The notes: generated by a model from the letters alone, not told the origin. 64,000 nucleotides of DNA from Negativicutes bacterium (GCA_031292035.1 JARLHX010000280.1:89985-153984); one strand, 5' to 3'; shown: positions 8,785-17,067, numbered from the stretch's first letter. Numbers and translations are program-made.

Positions 8785-9273
8785 TTAGGTTCGCAACTCT
8801 TTCAGACGTTTGAATACCAAATCTTCCACCGGTTTGGGGATTAATCCCGTGATGTTGCCGCCAAACATGGCCAACTCCTTGACGCCGGTGGAACTGACGA
8901 AGGAATATTCATTACTGGTCATCATAAATACGGTTTCTACGCCGCTGTCGACTTTCTTGATTAAAAGAGCCCGCTGGAACTCATATTCGAAATCACTCAG
9001 GGCCCGCAGGCCGCGAACGATAATGGTCGTATTTTGTTGTCTAACATATTCGGTGAGCAGTCCAGAAAACCCATCCACCTGCACATTGGCAATATGGCCG
9101 GTGGCTGCTCTGAGCATTTCCACCCGTTCTTCCATCGAGAAAAAGGGCTTTTTATTCGGATTATGAAATACTGCCACAATCAATACATCGAAAATTTTAC
9201 TAGCCCGTTCGAAGATATCCAGATGACCGTTGGTCACCGGATCAAAACTTCCGGGGCAAACTGCAATTCGCAC
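8785..9273 (-). CDS. coaD: pantetheine-phosphate adenylyltransferase
   Basis: CoaD transfers AMP from ATP to 4'-phosphopantetheine, the penultimate step of coenzyme A synthesis. The 162-residue protein has the nucleotidyltransferase motif TNGH (CPGSFDPVTNGHLDI), the RGLR motif near residue 88 and the SSTGVKEL motif near residue 128. The start is GTG, with AGGAGG seven bases upstream. It follows rsmD after 15 bases, the standard pairing. Confidence 0.96.
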   Translation of the reverse strand: MRIAVCPGSFDPVTNGHLDIFERASKIFDVLIVAVFHNPNKKPFFSMEERVEMLRAATGHIANVQVDGFSGLLTEYVRQQNTTIIVRGLRALSDFEYEFQRALLIKKVDSGVETVFMMTSNEYSFVSSTGVKELAMFGGNITGLIPKPVEDLVFKRLKELRT

Positions 9274-9288
9274 TGCTACGCCTCCTGT

Positions 9289-9846
9289 TCATTCTCTGCT
9301 GCGAGTGAGAAAACTGACCATTGTTTCTCCATACCGCTGGCTGCGGACAATATGCAACGAAGATAAATCATCGGGGATCATCTCATGCTGAGAATGTTCG
9401 ATAATAATCAAACCATCTGGTGAAAGAAGGTCCCGTGCGGCAATTTGTTGCAGGACTGCTGCCACATGGCCTCGGTTATACGGGGGATCACAGAAAATCA
9501 GATCAAAGCGCCGGCCAGCTTGCGCCAGTCGACTAATCGCAGCAGAAACATCGGCTTTGTGGATTTCTGCCCGGTCAACAAGACGAGCAAGCGCGACATT
9601 AGCTCGCAACAAGCTCACGCTGGCCTGGCTGTTATCGACAAATACCGCCCCCGACGCCCCCCGACTCAGCGCCTCAATCCCTAAGTTGCCGGTCCCGGCA
9701 AAAAAATCGGCTACGGTTGCATCAATTACCCTGTCGGCCAAAATATTAAAAACCGACTCTTTGACCCGATCACCGGTGGGCCGTACTGCCAAGCCTTTTG
9801 GTGTTTTCAGTTTTAATCCTTTGGCGCTGCCGGTTATGATTCGCAT
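9289..9846 (-). CDS. rsmD: 16S rRNA (guanine966-N2)-methyltransferase
   Basis: SAM-dependent methyltransferase acting on G966 of 16S rRNA. Motif I is DFFAGTGNLGIEALSRGA, and the catalytic motif IV is DPPY. I chose the ATG at 9846 (MRIITGSAKG), placed eight bases after AAGGT, over the ATG two codons earlier. First gene of the rsmD-coaD operon. Confidence 0.94.
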   Translation of the reverse strand: MRIITGSAKGLKLKTPKGLAVRPTGDRVKESVFNILADRVIDATVADFFAGTGNLGIEALSRGASGAVFVDNSQASVSLLRANVALARLVDRAEIHKADVSAAISRLAQAGRRFDLIFCDPPYNRGHVAAVLQQIAARDLLSPDGLIIIEHSQHEMIPDDLSSLHIVRSQRYGETMVSFLTRSRE

Positions 9847-9996
9847 AGACATCTACCTTATTATCTTTTCTATTTTAACATATCTAGCCAACACTGTACT
9901 AGAGGTTTACTTCCTGACGGCCAGATTTTCACTAAATTACAGGAATTTGGCGCTTATGGTCGAAATAAACACGTCAAACCAACATCGAGGTGTCTA

Positions 9997-11682
9997 ATGC
10001 GCAAACGCTTCTTTACTTATTTAGTCGTCATGCTGGCTGTCACCGTGGTTACCCTCGCCCTGACTACCACCATGCTGTCCATCCGACGGCCTATCGCCAT
10101 CCAATCGCCAGCCAAACCTCGGCTTACCATCGTCCTCTTGCCGCTGGACAGCCGGCCGCCCTGTACCCAATTTGTCGAACAACTGGCGGCGATCGCCGAC
10201 ATCAGGCTCATTTTACCGCCGTCCGAAATGCTGGATAATTACAAAACCCCAGGTAATAAGAAAGCTCTTCGCGAATGGCTAAGTACTGCTATAACCGGTG
10301 CCGATGCCGCCATTGTTTCCACCGACATGCTGATTCACGGCGGACTATTGGCCTCGCGGCTTTCCCTGGGCACTGCCGATGATGTGACTGCCACGGTGGC
10401 GTTGCTGGAAAACATCCATCATGATCATCCCACCGTGAAATTGTATGGGTTTAATATTATTCCCCGCTTACTCCTTGCTGACAGCGCGGGAAACGCTGCC
10501 TACCAAAATAAAATGCTCAAATATTCGCTGCTGAAAGACGAAGTCCTCGCTTTCGAGAACCCAACAGACATAAAAGAGCTCCAGGTGCTGGAACAAGGGC
10601 TCCCGCCGGAAATTATCCAACAATACCAGGTGCTGCACGAGACCAGCGTGAAGGTCAATCAGACGCTTATCGATCTGGCGGACAATAACGTGCTTGCCGG
10701 ATTGGTAATCGGTCAGGATGACGGCCAGCCGTTCGGCCTGCCCAACCTCGCAAAAAACCGGTTGCAGCGGTATCTTTCCCAGCGGCCTGAGCTTGCCGGC
10801 CACGTCTTTATCACCCGCGGCACCGACGAGGTCGCCCTGACCCTTCTTGGCCATATCGCCACCCAGGACGCCGGATGGCAACCCCGGGTATTCGTCAAAT
10901 ACTCGCAGCCGGAAAGCGCGGGAATTGTCATGCCATTTATGCCGCACTCGGTGTCCCGTACAGTCGAGGAAAAGTTGGCCATGGTCGGCGCCATACCTGT
11001 TGAAGACGCAGCGACGGCCGACTACACCTTATATGTCCATATCGGAACCCATAAAACAAAAACAAGCAGTCTCCTCGCCGCTGCGAAAGAAGTTGGTCAG
11101 ATGGTAGCCGCGGGACAGCGAGTAGCCTTAGTGGATCTTAGTGAAGATTTTTACGGTCATGAAACCCTGCTGCCTTATTTATTGAAAGAGGATGTGACTG
11201 TAAACCGCCTCATTGCCTATGCAGGCTGGAATACAACCAGCAACTCGATCGGCACAGCAGTCACTCAGGCCACGTTGTTTAGTCAGGCGCTAGACCAAAA
11301 CAATTCCTTTGATCATGTTCTCAGGGTTTATAAATTCAATCTGGAATTTCTCGCCGCCCGGTTTCTCGATGACTGGTATTATCAAAAAGATGTCCAGGTG
11401 ACGGTAAAAAATGATTTGCACAACTTGAAAATTGACGCCAACAATCTCGGGAACCGTTATCAAGAGGTCAATCATTTCGTCCAGCGACTCATGTCGTCCC
11501 GGGCAACTGCCTTAAGCGAAAGAGTATGGCTGCACCACCCTTTACCCATCAATACCGATCAGGGGCCAAAACAATTGACCGTACTGGATATGCAGCTAGA
11601 AAGCCGACTGCCCTGGCAACGGACCTTTGAAGTTTGGCTGCAACCTACCCTGTCGTTGGCTGCAGAGACAAAGAGCCTTTAA
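9997..11682 (+). CDS. exported DUF4127 family protein
   Basis: 561 residues with an N-terminal hydrophobic segment (about residues 6-28, after MRKRFF) that should act as a signal or membrane anchor. The mature part starts with RLTIVLLPLDSRPPCTQF, the DUF4127 hallmark of an acidic, metal-site-like LDSRPP motif; other conserved-looking patches are STDMLIHGGLLASR and GQDDGQPFG. The family has no proven function. GAGGTG precedes the ATG. It is divergent from rsmD and stands alone before a terminator. Confidence 0.75.
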   Translation: MRKRFFTYLVVMLAVTVVTLALTTTMLSIRRPIAIQSPAKPRLTIVLLPLDSRPPCTQFVEQLAAIADIRLILPPSEMLDNYKTPGNKKALREWLSTAITGADAAIVSTDMLIHGGLLASRLSLGTADDVTATVALLENIHHDHPTVKLYGFNIIPRLLLADSAGNAAYQNKMLKYSLLKDEVLAFENPTDIKELQVLEQGLPPEIIQQYQVLHETSVKVNQTLIDLADNNVLAGLVIGQDDGQPFGLPNLAKNRLQRYLSQRPELAGHVFITRGTDEVALTLLGHIATQDAGWQPRVFVKYSQPESAGIVMPFMPHSVSRTVEEKLAMVGAIPVEDAATADYTLYVHIGTHKTKTSSLLAAAKEVGQMVAAGQRVALVDLSEDFYGHETLLPYLLKEDVTVNRLIAYAGWNTTSNSIGTAVTQATLFSQALDQNNSFDHVLRVYKFNLEFLAARFLDDWYYQKDVQVTVKNDLHNLKIDANNLGNRYQEVNHFVQRLMSSRATALSERVWLHHPLPINTDQGPKQLTVLDMQLESRLPWQRTFEVWLQPTLSLAAETKSL

Positions 11683-11731
11683 AGTTTACTCCATAAAAAT
11701 TCACGGCTATCCGTAGTGATCCACTCATGCA

Positions 11732-11757
11732 AAATAACCGGGATGCCCCGGTTATTT
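11732..11757. terminator. bidirectional hairpin between DUF4127 and NlpC/P60 genes
   Basis: An 11-bp perfect stem (11732-11742 with 11747-11757, 4-base loop) with short T-rich flanks on both strands. It separates two convergent genes and abuts the stop codon of the NlpC/P60 gene. Confidence 0.65.
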
Positions 11758-12459
11758 CTAGCGTAAGACGCGTCGCGCGCCAAGATAACGTTCCACGTAA
11801 TACTGTTTGGCCATTGGGGTAATGGTCACTTCATTTGCGCCCGAGCTGGCGTGAATAAACTGGCCGCTGCCAATGTAGATACCGACATGGGATGGACCTG
11901 GCTCATAGGTACTGAAAAAAACTAAATCCCCCACCTGCAAGTCGCGACGATTGACTGCCAGTCCACTTTCAAACTGCTCGTCAGCCATCCGGGGCAGAGC
12001 TACTCCAAAGTGATCAAATACATAACTGATAAATCCGGAACAATCGAAGCCTGCAGGCGAGCGGCCCGCCCAAACATAGGGAACGCCGATAAATTGCTTC
12101 GCAAAGATAACCAGTTGCTGGGCTTTTCGTGAATCATTCAACCCACGGCTGACTGGCAAACTGCCGGGTTTAAACTGTTTTATAGCAGCCAAAGTGGCAG
12201 AGCCGACAATACCGTCAGGCTGAAGTCCGGCATCCATTTGAAAAGAAACAACCGCCTGTTTGGTGTCATTGCCGAATATCCCGTCAGGACTGTCCTGATA
12301 ATAACCGAATTCCTGGAGTTTTTGCTGCAATTTATAGACTTCGTCTCCGGTAACACCTTGTTTTAAAAGTTGACCGGCCGGAGCAGAAGCAGCCATCACG
12401 GGGGTTACAAACAGCAGGGCGCAGATACAACTCAGCGCAATTAACAAACCCTTTTTCAT
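11758..12459 (-). CDS. exported peptidoglycan endopeptidase, PG-binding plus NlpC/P60
   Basis: 233 residues: signal peptide (about 1-23, cleavage after VMA), a peptidoglycan-binding domain type 1 (about residues 30-95, with the GYYQDSPDGIFGNDTKQAV repeat signature) and a C-terminal NlpC/P60 domain. The catalytic Cys lies in FDCSGF and the catalytic His in PSHVGIYIG; FIHAS supplies the polar residue. The enzyme should cut the D-glutamyl-diaminopimelate bond of wall peptides. The ATG at 12459 follows GGGGGGGAAGC; an upstream in-frame start lacks a signal peptide. Confidence 0.92.
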   Translation of the reverse strand: MKKGLLIALSCICALLFVTPVMAASAPAGQLLKQGVTGDEVYKLQQKLQEFGYYQDSPDGIFGNDTKQAVVSFQMDAGLQPDGIVGSATLAAIKQFKPGSLPVSRGLNDSRKAQQLVIFAKQFIGVPYVWAGRSPAGFDCSGFISYVFDHFGVALPRMADEQFESGLAVNRRDLQVGDLVFFSTYEPGPSHVGIYIGSGQFIHASSGANEVTITPMAKQYYVERYLGARRVLR

Positions 12460-12572
12460 GCTTCCCCCCCTATACACATCTCTATGGTACATTTCGCTAA
12501 AAATCCGACTTTTCCTGTGTCACCTCAACATAAGAAATATAATTTTTCCAGTGCCAATTTGCGTATATTATG

Positions 12573-12601
12573 TTGACAATCGGTCCCCAGATGTGTATAC
12601 T
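12573..12601 (+). promoter_or_regulatory. consensus promoter of tRNA-Pro(CGG)
   Basis: TTGACA (12573-12578), 17-base spacer, TATACT (12596-12601), 16 bases before the mature tRNA start. Confidence 0.88.
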
Positions 12602-12617
12602 TTATAAATGTGAATGC

Positions 12618-12694
12618 CGGGGTGTAGCGCAGTTTGGTAGCGCGTTCGGTTCGGGACCGAAAGGCCGCAGGTTCAAGTCCTGTCACCCCGACCA
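12618..12694 (+). tRNA. tRNA-Pro (anticodon CGG)
   Basis: 77-nt cloverleaf: acceptor CGGGGTG/CACCCCG, D arm GCGC/GCGC, anticodon stem TTCGG/CCGAA with loop TTCGGGA giving anticodon CGG, T arm with TTCAAGT. The CCA end is encoded. Reads CCG codons. Confidence 0.95.
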
Positions 12695-12697
12695 GCT

Positions 12698-12738
12698 CAA
12701 CAGGCCTTCCGGATTTTACCGGAAGGCCTGTTGTTTTT
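12698..12738 (+). terminator. intrinsic terminator after tRNA-Pro
   Basis: Perfect 15-bp stem (12698-12712 with 12719-12733) and five T. Confidence 0.93.
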
Positions 12739-12826
12739 GCTCCTCCATGAAGCTGTATCAGGTTCAGTCGATGCATCACTTTCTTTTTGTCGGAAGGCCA
12801 TTGTTCGGAATAAATTCAGGCGATCA

Positions 12827-12835
12827 TGGTATACT
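12827..12835 (+). promoter_or_regulatory. extended -10 promoter of tRNA-Gln
   Basis: TG-N-TATACT ends 17 bases before the tRNA. No good -35 hexamer is seen at the right distance, which fits an extended -10 promoter. Confidence 0.6.
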
Positions 12836-12852
12836 GAAATTGAATTACCTAT

Positions 12853-12928
12853 TGGGGCGTCGCCAAGTTGGTAAGGCACGGGACTTTGACTCCCGCATGC
12901 GTTGGTTCGAGTCCAGCCGCCCCAGCCA
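12853..12928 (+). tRNA. tRNA-Gln (anticodon TTG)
   Basis: 76-nt cloverleaf with acceptor TGGGGCG/CGCCCCA, the U1-A72 weak first pair typical of tRNA-Gln, anticodon stem CGGGA/TCCCG and loop CTTTGAC giving TTG. CCA is encoded. Confidence 0.95.
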
Positions 12929-12940
12929 AACTAATATAAG

Positions 12941-12970
12941 AAACGGCCGGAGAATTCTCCGGCCGTTTTT
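12941..12970. terminator. terminator shared by tRNA-Gln and the EF-G-like gene
   Basis: A 28-base perfect palindrome (12941-12968) followed on the plus strand by a T run and on the minus strand by a T-rich stretch. It lies between convergent genes. Confidence 0.88.
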
Positions 12971-12971
12971 G

Positions 12972-15059
12972 CTATTCTTCTTCTACTTTGTCTTTCTTGG
13001 CAGCAGCGATGATCTGCTCGGCGATGCGCTGGGGAACCTCTTCATAATGGTCGAATACCATATCAAATGTACCGCGCCCCTGCGTCATCGACCTGAGGTC
13101 AATGGAGTACCGGAACACTTCGGCCATCGGTGCATGGGCTTTGACAACACCCAAGCCTTTGCCGATGGGCTCCATCCCGAGGATGCGGCCGCGGCGGCTG
13201 TTAAAATCGCCAATAATGTCACCCATACTGCCTTCCGGAACCGTCACTTCTAAAGAGTATACCGGCTCGAGCAGGATTGGCTTTGCCTGGAGGACGCCTT
13301 TCTTGAAGGCCCCTGACGCCGCGATTTTAAAGGCCATTTCGGAGGAATCGACGTCATGATAAGATCCGTCCACCAAATTGACCTTGATGTCAGTCACTGG
13401 ATAGCCGGCCAGGACACCGGCAACCAATGCGTCTCTGACCCCTTTTTCCACCGCCGGATAATATTGCCTCGGCACAGAGCCGCCGAAAATGCTTTCCGTA
13501 AACTCAAAGCCGCCGCCTGCAGGCAGTGGATCGATTTGCAGCCAGACATGACCGTATTGTCCATGCCCGCCGCTCTGTTTTTTGTGTTTATATTCGACCT
13601 TGATGCTGGCACGGATAGTCTCCCTGAACGGTAGCTTGGGATCGCTTAGCTTGACATCTACGCCGAATTTCCGCTTCATCCGCTCGGCAACAACATCAAG
13701 ATGCATATCACTGAGTCCGTGGATCAGGGTCTGATGAGTCTCCGTATTTTTCTCCAGGGTGAAGGTGGGATCTTCGTCAGCCATCCGGTTAAGGGCGTTG
13801 CCAATTTTGTCTTCATCACCTTTATTTTTGGCCTCTACAGCCATGGTAAACATTGGCTTGGGATAATTGATGGGCGGGAAAATAATTGGCTTGTCTTTGT
13901 CGGCCAGAGAGTCTCCGGTTTTTGTCTCCTGCAGCTTGGGCACCACCACGATGTCGCCAGCGTTGGCGACAGTCAGCATATCCTGCTGTTTTCCCCGCAG
14001 GGTGAAAATATTGCCGACCCGCTCCGCTTTTTCCCGGGTAGCGTTGTATAGTGCGGAGTCCGGCTTAATCTGTCCGGAAAATACACGAATATAGCTCAGC
14101 CGACCGACAAATGGATCGGCAGTGGTTTTGAAGACCAGCGCTGAGAAGGGATCGGATGCTTTCCGTTCCAGCGGCTCTTTCTTTACTGGATGAATACCTG
14201 CCACAACCTTGTTTTCCGGTGATGGCACATAGGCGACAACTGCCTCTAAAAGCTGCTGTACTCCGATATTTTTATAGGCCGAACCGCAAAATACAGGGCA
14301 GAATTTCGCCTGGGCTACCCCGGCGACCAGTCCGGCGCAAATTTCCTCGTCTGATAACTCTTCGCCTTCCAGATACTTCGTCAACAGGTCGTCATCAGTT
14401 TCCGCAGCAGCCTCAATCATGGCCAGCCTGGCTTCGGCGGCCTGATCGGTCATATCGGCGGGAATTTCGCTTTCCGCTTGCTGCGCTCCTTGGCTGCTGT
14501 TGGCAGGAATAAAGGCTTTCATTTTGACCAGATCGATAATACCCTTAAAACTGTCCTGAGCGCCAATCGGCAGCTGAACAGGAACGATCCCGCTCCCGAA
14601 CGACTCCTTCATTTGGGCGATAACCGCATCAAAATCGGCGTTTTCACGATCCATTTTATTAATGAAGGCAATGCGGGGCAAGTCTTGCTCGACCGCATAG
14701 CGCCAGACTTTCTCGGTTTCAACCTCTACGCCCGAGGCTGCACACAGCACAACCAACGCGGTATCCACGGCGCGCAGGGTTCCTTTTACTTCGGCTACGA
14801 AATCGGAATATCCCGGTGTATCGAGGAAATTGACTTTATGCTCACGCCACTCACAGGGGGCCAACGCCGTACTAATTGTTACTTTTCGTTTGACTTCTTC
14901 CGGTTCGAAGTCGGTAGTCGCAGAACCGTCATCAACCCGCCCAAGGCGATTCACAGCTCCGGCATTGTACAGCAGTGCTTCCGAAAGGGAGGTTTTGCCG
15001 GCGCCGCCATGGGCGATGATACCGACATTTCTGAGCTTTTCGCTTTTGTACTCTTTCAA
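12972..15059 (-). CDS. elongation factor G-like protein (EF-G2 type GTPase)
   Basis: 695-residue translational GTPase of the EF-G paralogue group (as in Thermus TTHA1498), not the main ribosomal EF-G. Its P-loop is AHGGAGKTS rather than AHIDAGKTT, and the G3 motif is DTPGY instead of DTPGH. G4 is intact (NKMDRE). Domains II-V follow, ending in the usual EF-G C-terminus. The start is probably TTG at 15059, seven bases after AGGAGG; the open frame extends 48 bases further without a ribosome site. It stands alone, away from a rpsL-rpsG-fusA-tuf operon. Its exact role is unknown. Confidence 0.9.
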   Translation of the reverse strand: MKEYKSEKLRNVGIIAHGGAGKTSLSEALLYNAGAVNRLGRVDDGSATTDFEPEEVKRKVTISTALAPCEWREHKVNFLDTPGYSDFVAEVKGTLRAVDTALVVLCAASGVEVETEKVWRYAVEQDLPRIAFINKMDRENADFDAVIAQMKESFGSGIVPVQLPIGAQDSFKGIIDLVKMKAFIPANSSQGAQQAESEIPADMTDQAAEARLAMIEAAAETDDDLLTKYLEGEELSDEEICAGLVAGVAQAKFCPVFCGSAYKNIGVQQLLEAVVAYVPSPENKVVAGIHPVKKEPLERKASDPFSALVFKTTADPFVGRLSYIRVFSGQIKPDSALYNATREKAERVGNIFTLRGKQQDMLTVANAGDIVVVPKLQETKTGDSLADKDKPIIFPPINYPKPMFTMAVEAKNKGDEDKIGNALNRMADEDPTFTLEKNTETHQTLIHGLSDMHLDVVAERMKRKFGVDVKLSDPKLPFRETIRASIKVEYKHKKQSGGHGQYGHVWLQIDPLPAGGGFEFTESIFGGSVPRQYYPAVEKGVRDALVAGVLAGYPVTDIKVNLVDGSYHDVDSSEMAFKIAASGAFKKGVLQAKPILLEPVYSLEVTVPEGSMGDIIGDFNSRRGRILGMEPIGKGLGVVKAHAPMAEVFRYSIDLRSMTQGRGTFDMVFDHYEEVPQRIAEQIIAAAKKDKVEEE

Positions 15060-15182
15060 AGCAAGTCCCTCCTGATGATATGATTCTTGTGCCACACAAT
15101 AGTACAATATGTGGTTAAGTTGGTTCTCAATTCTCTGTTAAATGGAAATATTCCTGCTTTTCAGGCGATTCACCGGCAAATT

Positions 15183-15209
15183 AATAACCGCCTTATCAAG
15201 GCGGTTATT
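15183..15209 (-). terminator. hairpin downstream of the spoVM-like microgene
   Basis: 12-bp perfect stem (15183-15194 with 15198-15209, 3-base loop) located 14 bases after the microgene stop codon. The following T tract is weak. Confidence 0.5.
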
Positions 15210-15222
15210 ATTATTACCTGAA

Positions 15223-15303
15223 TTAGTCAGTTTTACAAAAAATACGCATGATTTTCCGTAATGGCCGTGGTATAGACATCAAATAGACTCTTAATCCTTT
15301 CAC
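15223..15303 (-). CDS. candidate SpoVM-like 26-residue sporulation microprotein
   Basis: A 26-codon frame starting at GTG, with GAGGGGG eight bases upstream, encodes MKGLRVYLMSIPRPLRKIMR then IFCKTD. B. subtilis SpoVM is also 26 residues and contains LPKFLGGIVRAML; here the matching segment is IPRPLRKIMRIF, keeping the Pro, the following basic residue, Leu, Ile and Arg in register. The helix is amphipathic and cationic. SpoVM marks the forespore surface and anchors SpoIVA, whose gene is at 41051-42529. A sigma-E-like promoter lies upstream and a hairpin downstream, so it looks monocistronic. It is too short for usual gene callers. The match is short, so identity is probable rather than certain. 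Confidence 0.55.
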   Translation of the reverse strand: MKGLRVYLMSIPRPLRKIMRIFCKTD

Positions 15304-15334
15304 CCCGCTCGCCCCCTCAAAGCGTACTCTTTAT

Positions 15335-15363
15335 AGTCTATGCCACGAGAGGACGACATGTGC
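15335..15363 (-). promoter_or_regulatory. possible sigma-E promoter of the spoVM-like gene
   Basis: GCACATG (15363-15357), 14 bases, CATAGACT (15342-15335) on the minus strand. This is close to the B. subtilis sigma-E pattern (KMATATT, 14, CATACANT), and B. subtilis spoVM is sigma-E controlled. Confidence 0.4.
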
Positions 15364-15370
15364 GGAAAAT

Positions 15371-15586
15371 CTAGTGGCAGCTGCCGCAATTTTTCGAAGA
15401 ACAGGAGCCGCACCCTGCCGAGCCGCCTGTGCCACCGTCTGCACCGGGGCTACAAAACTGTGATATTGCTTTTTCCATCTTTGTACCGGCACACTTCGGA
15501 CATTTTACCGAACCTTCCCACTGCAGGCGGCAAAGTTCACTAAAACGCTGATTGCAATCCTTACAAATAAATTCATAAAGTGGCAT
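15371..15586 (-). CDS. FmdB-type zinc ribbon protein
   Basis: 71 residues starting MPLYEFICKDC. The N-terminal zinc ribbon has two CxxC knuckles (CKDC and CPKC). The tail is rich in Gly, Ser and Cys, with CGSC, CSSKNC and GSCH, and may bind additional metal. This family is associated with formamidase regulation by name only; its molecular role is unclear. GGAG is eight bases before the ATG. Last gene of the M42 peptidase operon, starting five bases after the upstream stop. Confidence 0.85.
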   Translation of the reverse strand: MPLYEFICKDCNQRFSELCRLQWEGSVKCPKCAGTKMEKAISQFCSPGADGGTGGSAGCGSCSSKNCGSCH

Positions 15587-15591
15587 GTGCG

Positions 15592-16098
15592 TCACTCCTG
15601 CAGTTCATTTTCGGCCCGCGACAGCATAAAACACAAATCCGACAGGCGATTGAGCAGCATTAATACTTGTTCGTTTACCGGCTCCTGGCGGCCCAGGTGC
15701 CACAGTTGGCGTTCGGCCCTTCTGGCTACCGTCCGGGCCAGATCCAGCGCTGCCGAGGCAGGGTTGTCGCCGGGAATGAGGAAATGGGTCAGCGGTGCCA
15801 ACCGGGAGTCGAACTTATCGATAACCAGTTCGATTCCCCGGACATCTTCGGCTGTTACCAAAGAATTGGTGTCGCCGCTGCTCGCCACCGCGGCCATTAC
15901 CCTTGCCAACTGTTTCTGCACATCATATACGGCGGAGCCTACTTCTTTATTGCGACAGAAAGCCCGGGCCAGCCCCAATGCTGAATCCAGTTCATCAATG
16001 GTGCCGTACGCCTCGACTCGCGGACTGTCCTTGTCGACCCGTTCGCCGGTATAAAGCGAGGTGGTCCCTTTATCGCCACTCTTGGTGTATATTTTCAT
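15592..16098 (-). CDS. pduO: PduO-type cob(I)alamin adenosyltransferase
   Basis: 168 residues. The N-terminus KIYTKSGDKGTTSLYTGERV is the PduO/MMAB ATP-binding signature, and a later stretch (ARTVARRAERQLW) carries the conserved Arg residues. The enzyme adenosylates cob(I)alamin to make coenzyme B12. A structurally unrelated CobO/BtuR enzyme is encoded at 47070-47594, so the organism has two routes. The ATG at 16098 follows AGGTGGG; a GTG three codons earlier is inside that site. Confidence 0.93.
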   Translation of the reverse strand: MKIYTKSGDKGTTSLYTGERVDKDSPRVEAYGTIDELDSALGLARAFCRNKEVGSAVYDVQKQLARVMAAVASSGDTNSLVTAEDVRGIELVIDKFDSRLAPLTHFLIPGDNPASAALDLARTVARRAERQLWHLGRQEPVNEQVLMLLNRLSDLCFMLSRAENELQE

Positions 16099-16112
16099 TG
16101 CACCCACCTATC

Positions 16113-16529
16113 CTATTGCACTATTTCTTCAGGAGTGAAATAAATAGAGATTTCCCTGGCGGCGCTTTCGTCACTGTCTGACCCATGGATAATATTGCTG
16201 CCGATATCGAGAGCGAAGTCGCCGCGAATAGTGCCGGGGGGAGCTTCGGCAGGGTTGGTCGGCCCCATCATCGTCCTGACGACCCGCACGGCGTTGTTGC
16301 CTTTTACCACCATCGCCACCAACGGACCGGAGGTGATAAAATCAACTAAACTGGCAAAAAAGGGCTTTCCTACATGTTCCCCATAGTGGATTTCGGCCTG
16401 CGCCCGAGTCAGGCGCAGCATTTTGAGGCCCGCAACCACCAAACCTCTTCTCTCCAGTCGGCTGATCACTTCTCCGGTCAGGCCCTTGGCCACTCCGTCC
16501 GGTTTGACTAATACCAACGTCTTATTCAT
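16113..16529 (-). CDS. ndk: nucleoside diphosphate kinase
   Basis: 138 residues. NDP kinase exchanges terminal phosphates between nucleoside tri- and diphosphates. The N-terminus is [15 protein letters not shown], and the active-site His is in NIIHGSDS (about residue 116). The ATG at 16529 lies one base after the stop of the upstream gene and six bases after GGGAGGGG. Confidence 0.96.
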   Translation of the reverse strand: MNKTLVLVKPDGVAKGLTGEVISRLERRGLVVAGLKMLRLTRAQAEIHYGEHVGKPFFASLVDFITSGPLVAMVVKGNNAVRVVRTMMGPTNPAEAPPGTIRGDFALDIGSNIIHGSDSDESAAREISIYFTPEEIVQ

Positions 16530-16530
16530 A

Positions 16531-17067
16531 TTATCCCCTCCCATTCGTCTGGTGCGTGTATTCTAACGAAAGTTCGTAATAATGCAGAGCCGACTGGCGG
16601 ATCATCGCAATCTCGGCATCGCTGACCTTGCGGACCACGCGGCCGGGAGAACCGGCCAGCAGCGCGTTCGCCGGAAATACTTTTTTCTCGGTGAGCAGCG
16701 TCCCGGCTCCGATGAGCGAATTGTCGCCGATCACCACACCGTCCATGATAATGGCCCCCATACCGATCAGACAGTTGTTTCCCACCGTGCAGCCATGGAC
16801 GACGGCCTGATGCCCGATTGTCACATAGTCGCCGATAGCCGCCGGATGGGTGCCGGGGTGGACATGGACAAGAGCGCCGTCTTGAATGTTGGAGTATGCG
16901 CCGATACGGACAAAGTTTACATCCCCGCGGATCACAGCGTTGAACCAGACGCCGCTGCCCAAACCGATTTCGACGTCGCCGATGACTTTACAGCCTTCGG
17001 CCAAAAAGACCTGATCATCAACCCTGGGCATATGGCCCCGAAAAGGAATCAGTGAGCCGGATTTCAT
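16531..17067 (-). CDS. gamma-carbonic anhydrase-fold hexapeptide-repeat protein
   Basis: 178-residue left-handed beta-helix protein of the YrdA/CaiE/gamma-CA family. Metal-ligand histidines are present in the expected places: one in HVHPG (around residue 70) and two in GHQAVVHG (around residues 86 and 91). It probably binds zinc or iron; whether it is an active carbonic anhydrase cannot be told from sequence. ATGA overlap with the upstream peptidase gene indicates translational coupling. Confidence 0.9.
   Translation of the reverse strand: MKSGSLIPFRGHMPRVDDQVFLAEGCKVIGDVEIGLGSGVWFNAVIRGDVNFVRIGAYSNIQDGALVHVHPGTHPAAIGDYVTIGHQAVVHGCTVGNNCLIGMGAIIMDGVVIGDNSLIGAGTLLTEKKVFPANALLAGSPGRVVRKVSDAEIAMIRQSALHYYELSLEYTHQTNGRG

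Noticed and set aside
12570..13253. 227-codon plus-strand open frame
   Set aside because: It runs through both tRNA genes, their terminators and the antisense of the EF-G-like gene; chance frame.
14478..15083. 201-codon plus-strand open frame
   Set aside because: Fully antisense to the EF-G-like gene, which has clear family motifs; shadow frame.
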